The notes beneath the pieces were generated by a model, which had not been told where the DNA came from, made no database searches, and saw only the letters and a program-made list of their open reading frames with translations. This document shows positions 60,916-64,000 of a stretch of 64,000 nucleotides of DNA, one piece after another. The number at the start of each line of letters is the position of its first letter. The stretch's first letter is position 1. Source of the stretch: CAYNSB01 sp964399625 (GTDB lineage Bacteria > Planctomycetota > Phycisphaerae > Phycisphaerales > UBA1924); contig CAYNSB010000012.1 of NCBI GenBank assembly GCA_964399625.1, positions 3,779 to 67,778 on the forward strand. The letters are read 5' to 3'. A program made the translations under genes and the position numbers.

Positions 60916-62907
60916 CTACTTCTTCTTCTCGGGAGCAGGCTTGGGGAGCGGGACGACGAGCGGCTCGTTGTCGGGCTTCCTGGGGGCGGGCGCGATCTGG
61001 TCCTTGACGGGATCGAGCACGCGCAACTGTCGCTCGGCGTCCTTGGGCGTCTCGGGGCGGTCGCCGGCGGTGAGCTGCTGGGTGGCCTGGAGGAGGCGGG
61101 CCTGGAGCAGGTCGTCCTCGACGGAGAAGGAAGCTTCCACCGCGCCGGCGCGCTGCAACTGGTAGAGCACGCCCACGACCTCCGAGTATGTGAGCGAGAG
61201 CCCGGGGCGCGGGTCCTCGGGGGTGGGCTTGTGGGCGAGGAAAAGGATGAAGGAGGCGAGGTCCGACGGGGCCTTGGTCGTGATCACCTCTCCGAGCTGC
61301 TTCTCGCCATCGCCCAGCGGGCGATCCAGCGCGCGGTAGCGGGCGCGGAGCTCGTCGGTGGGCGAGTCGGCCGCGAGCATGAGGCGGTTGTCCCACATGG
61401 AGAAGACGATCGGTCGGGAGATGCTCGGGCGGTCGCCGAAGAGGACGATGCGAGGCCGGCCCTGCTGTGAGATATAGATGAGCGGGGACCCGCCCGGGAC
61501 CCGATCGAGGAGGAACTTGCCGTCGGCGGCGTCGCGGCGGACGCCCTGGAGCGAGTCGGCCGACATGGAGATGGTGGGGCGTGGATCGGGATCGGCGGCG
61601 ACGGCCGGGCCGTGCTGCTCGCGGAGGGCGAGCGACTTCTTGAGGAGCGCGCGCTCGGCTCGCTGGGCCAGGGCCTCGTAGGCGGCGACGCGGACGGTCA
61701 GGTCCGTGGCGGCGAGCTGGTCGCGGAGCGCCAGGTCCACGTTCGGTCCTGCGCGGATCTTGCCGAGCAATCGCGTGGCCTCGGCGCGCGCGCCGGTCGT
61801 GGGGGCGGAGGTCGCGATCGACTGGAGCGCGGGGACGGCGAGCGGGTCGTTGAGGCCCGCGCCGGCGCGGAGGGCCGCGAGCCTCACGCCCATCTCGGGC
61901 TCCTGGTACAGATCGCGGAGGAACGGGGTGGCGGCGCGATCTGGCAACGCCTGCAGGCACCAGGCGAGGTCGGAGGCGAGGTAGGGCTCGGCGCGCATCG
62001 CGTCGACGTAGCGCTTGGCGAACTCCTGCGGAAATCCCTGCTGGATCTGGATCGCGTTGAGCAGGGAGAGGAACTCATCGGCGCGGTCGCTGTACTCCTC
62101 GGGGACGGTGATCTGGATGGTGCGGGCGGTGCGTCCGTGGGCGACGAGCTCCTCGCGTCCGGGCTGCTTGCCGAAGCGGGAGTTGATGGCCTCGGTGATC
62201 GCGCGGGCGCGGGAGTGGCTCTCGTTGTCGAGCACGACCTGGAGCTCGAGGGGCTTGCTGACGGCGCCGCCGCCGAGGATTCGCCCGAGTTGGCGCGAGG
62301 GTCCGCCGGAGCCGGGCGTGGCGAAGGGATTGACGAAGATGGGGCCGCGCGCGAAGGCGAGCTCGGTGGTCTTGATGCCGGTCGTCGGCGTGGGCGGGCC
62401 CAGGCGGAGCTCGGTCGTCCAGAGCGTTCCGCCCTCGAGCGAGAGGTCCTCGGCCTGGCTCACGGGCGAGACGTACACATCGAACGCGGCGCCGCGCGGC
62501 GCGCCGGGAATGACCGCGCCGTAGACGATGACCACGGCGACATCGCGCGATCGGAGCAGTTCGCGGGGCGAGAGGCCCTCGAGCGCGGTGCCCTTAAGGA
62601 CCTCGGATCCCTTGTTGATGCCCTTGAGCCCGAGCTCGCGCTCCATGGTGGCGGCGATGCGATCGGGGATTTGTCCGCCGCCGGTGCCGTTGAGCCCGAC
62701 GACGAGGCCGTATCCGGAGACGAGCACGGGCTCGTTGTTGCGGAGGGTGCACTCGGAGCCGACGGTGCCGCGCAGGATGCTGGGCACGTCGCGGGTGACC
62801 AGGGGCGTGACGTCCCGGGGCTTGGCGTCTTTGTTGCCGCCGCAGGCGACGAGCATGCAGGCGAGGGGGACGCACAACGAGAGTGGCAGGAGGCGCGATG
62901 CGGTCAC
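60916..62907 (-). CDS. FlgI-like P-ring domain protein with HEAT-like repeats, lipoprotein
   Basis: A 663-residue predicted lipoprotein: the signal ends MLVAC. Residues about 40-290 resemble the flagellar P-ring protein FlgI, with LVSGYGLVVGLNGTGGGQIP, AFDVYVSPVSQAEDLSLEGGTL and LELQVVLDNESHSRARAITEAINSRF. Residues about 300-430 are HEAT-like helical repeats (FLRDLYQEPEMGVRLAALRAGAG), and the rest is unassigned. True FlgI is about 370 residues and lacks these additions. No flagellar genes are adjacent. The GTG start has a weak ribosome site. The role may be envelope or motility. Confidence 0.8.
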   Translation of the reverse strand: MTASRLLPLSLCVPLACMLVACGGNKDAKPRDVTPLVTRDVPSILRGTVGSECTLRNNEPVLVSGYGLVVGLNGTGGGQIPDRIAATMERELGLKGINKGSEVLKGTALEGLSPRELLRSRDVAVVIVYGAVIPGAPRGAAFDVYVSPVSQAEDLSLEGGTLWTTELRLGPPTPTTGIKTTELAFARGPIFVNPFATPGSGGPSRQLGRILGGGAVSKPLELQVVLDNESHSRARAITEAINSRFGKQPGREELVAHGRTARTIQITVPEEYSDRADEFLSLLNAIQIQQGFPQEFAKRYVDAMRAEPYLASDLAWCLQALPDRAATPFLRDLYQEPEMGVRLAALRAGAGLNDPLAVPALQSIATSAPTTGARAEATRLLGKIRAGPNVDLALRDQLAATDLTVRVAAYEALAQRAERALLKKSLALREQHGPAVAADPDPRPTISMSADSLQGVRRDAADGKFLLDRVPGGSPLIYISQQGRPRIVLFGDRPSISRPIVFSMWDNRLMLAADSPTDELRARYRALDRPLGDGEKQLGEVITTKAPSDLASFILFLAHKPTPEDPRPGLSLTYSEVVGVLYQLQRAGAVEASFSVEDDLLQARLLQATQQLTAGDRPETPKDAERQLRVLDPVKDQIAPAPRKPDNEPLVVPLPKPAPEKKK

Positions 62908-63618
62908 GGGTTGGGTTCCGGATGCGGCGGTTGCTGAGCGCGCAAGACGGCGAGTGTAAAGGAGATCCCGTGCTGGAGCCGCGATGGTTGCGGCGAAGGC
63001 GTTGAATTGTGGGGCGATGGCGCGGATCGGCGGGGATGCGCTGGTGTTCGGTTGACATTCGCATCGGTGGATCGCGCAATCTGCCTCGAAAGGGGTACTT
63101 TCCCGCGTGATTCGGGGAAGATCGCACCGTGTTGGGCAGGTTTTCCACCGAGTGAGAAGGAGCAGCGCGACCCGTTGTGGATGAGCATCTGAGCGCGACG
63201 CAAAAAATCTTGGCGAGCGTAACCCGAGATGTCACATTGGGTTAGCGACAATGGACAGTTTTTTCACTTCGAGTACACTCTCTTTTGGGCTTACCCCGGT
63301 TGAAACCACGATGGCTAGTGGTATGCTGGCCTCCCGCACTTCGAACTGCTCTGAGTGGATTCGGGGGTCCGAAGGGCAACAAATTAGGACTATGATCGGT
63401 ATCCGGGCGTGGCATGGAGCGCTCGTCCGGATCGTGGGTCGGGCGGTGTCATGCGCGCATGTGGCGGCGGTGGAGCCCAGGACGGGCAAGGGGGCAGGAT
63501 GACGAAGGCTGAATCGGGGGTGGTTGGCGGAGCGGGCGGGCTGGTGCGTGGTTCGAGTCGTGTGGGCGAGGCGATTCACGCGTTGGTGGGGCGGGCGGAG
63601 GGGGTCGAGGTGGGCGTC
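62908..63618. other. Long intergenic region upstream of dcd
   Basis: This 711-base stretch separates the divergent FlgI-like gene and dcd. It should hold both promoters. Around 63200-63290 it is A+T-rich, with an inverted repeat TAACCC (63220-63225) / GGGTTA (63239-63244). The dcd frame is open back to an ATG at 63499. A small plus-strand frame at 63251-63502 has poor codon use and is not called. I see no RNA gene. Confidence 0.45.
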
Positions 63619-64000
63619 ATGGGTGGTGTGCTGAGCGACAAGCAGATTCGCGAGCGGGTGGTCATCCGCCCGTTCGAGGACAACGTGAAGCGTCCCGGGC
63701 GGATCAGCTACGGGGTGTCGAGCTACGGGTATGACGTGCGCGTGGGGACGCACTTCAAGATCTTCACGCCGACGCCGCGGAGCGGGGGCATCGCGGTGGT
63801 GGATCCGAAGCGATTCACGGACGACCTGATGGTGGAGGTCGACACGGCGAGGCTGGGCGTGGACCACGTGATCATCCCGCCCAACAGCTTTGCGCTGTGC
63901 GAGACGGTGGAGTACCTGGAGGTGCCGCGGGACGTGCTGGCGATCTGCGTGGGCAAGAGCACGTACGCGCGGTGCGGGCTGATCGTGAACGTGACGCCGC
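63619..64000 (+). CDS. dcd: dCTP deaminase, cut by the right edge
   Basis: The enzyme deaminates dCTP to dUTP for thymidylate synthesis. The visible 127 residues include LSDKQIRERVVIRPFEDNV near the N-terminus, SYGVSSYGYDVRVGTHFKIF, a conserved IIPPNSFALCETVEYLEVPRD segment, and the catalytic region VGKSTYARCGLIVNVTP, after which the window ends. ATG 63619 (MGGVLSDKQ) is close to the family N-terminus; an in-frame ATG at 63499 would add 40 residues without similarity. The C-terminal third lies outside the window. Confidence 0.92.
   Translation, partial: MGGVLSDKQIRERVVIRPFEDNVKRPGRISYGVSSYGYDVRVGTHFKIFTPTPRSGGIAVVDPKRFTDDLMVEVDTARLGVDHVIIPPNSFALCETVEYLEVPRDVLAICVGKSTYARCGLIVNVTP

Noticed and set aside
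63251..63502. An 83-codon plus-strand frame upstream of dcd.
   Set aside because: Codon use is unlike the genuine genes here, there is no ribosome site, and no domain is visible. It lies in the promoter region between divergent genes.

Overview
The window looks like a scaffold from a high-G+C planctomycete, most likely class Phycisphaerae. The clues are secreted proteins with PEP-CTERM-like tails of the form PAPASLALLGLGGL-RRRR, GC-type dockerin tails (CYANC...LTxxDFxCFL), pseudopilins with a FTLIELLVVI start, an HDOD-GGDEF-receiver protein, and short dispersed intergenic repeats. Codons end almost always in G or C except in a few tracts that stand out. A run of ten N inside icd (30480-30489) shows the sequence is a draft scaffold. 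I saw no rRNA, tRNA, CRISPR array, prophage or intact insertion sequence.

Layout. 1-4.4 kb: two tandem zinc-ribbon membrane paralogues, a polyprenyl diphosphate synthase and asd. 4.5-12.4 kb: a dockerin protein, a pseudopilin, tyrS (carrying an unusual internal tract), a CBS protein, an SMR transporter and uvrB. 12.4-20.5 kb: sugar phosphotransferase, DnaJ-like chaperone, CheV, secreted protein, acetyltransferase, a leucine-rich protein and malate dehydrogenase. 20.7-29.3 kb: a cluster of secreted proteins (three tandem paralogues, two further PEP-CTERM-like proteins and a dockerin protein) interrupted by apt, a GroES-like gene and aroA. 29.4-34.3 kb: icd, a low-G+C two-gene island, a repeat-rich stretch, small DNA-binding-like genes and a lipoprotein. 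34.5-45.6 kb: class III fructose-bisphosphatase, nitroreductase, HDOD-GGDEF-REC, a lysine-rich small protein, ABC permease, pseudopilin, ABC ATPase, gcvH and htpX. 45.7-56.5 kb: TauE-like permease, DUF58 protein, a TPR/YggX-like fusion, CPBP protease, pyrD, a cyclophilin, a hydrolase, a TMEM175-like channel and a TPR protein. 56.5-64 kb: smc, a FlgI-like lipoprotein and the start of dcd.

Most genes are dispersed housekeeping functions: amino acids (asd, aroA, gcvH), TCA cycle (icd, mdh), nucleotides (apt, pyrD, dcd), gluconeogenesis (fbp), repair and chromosome organisation (uvrB, smc). The organism-specific layer is the secreted and surface proteins and the signalling proteins.

Most worth a second look: (i) a two-gene low-G+C island at 30946-32540 whose genes overlap by ATGA and whose second product resembles DUF6575 proteins; (ii) tyrS with about 78 extra residues just before the KMSKS-like loop, in a tract with foreign codon use; (iii) three tandem secreted paralogues sharing a structured mRNA leader; (iv) several families of dispersed palindromic repeats, one of which appears to be translated inside the tail of smc.
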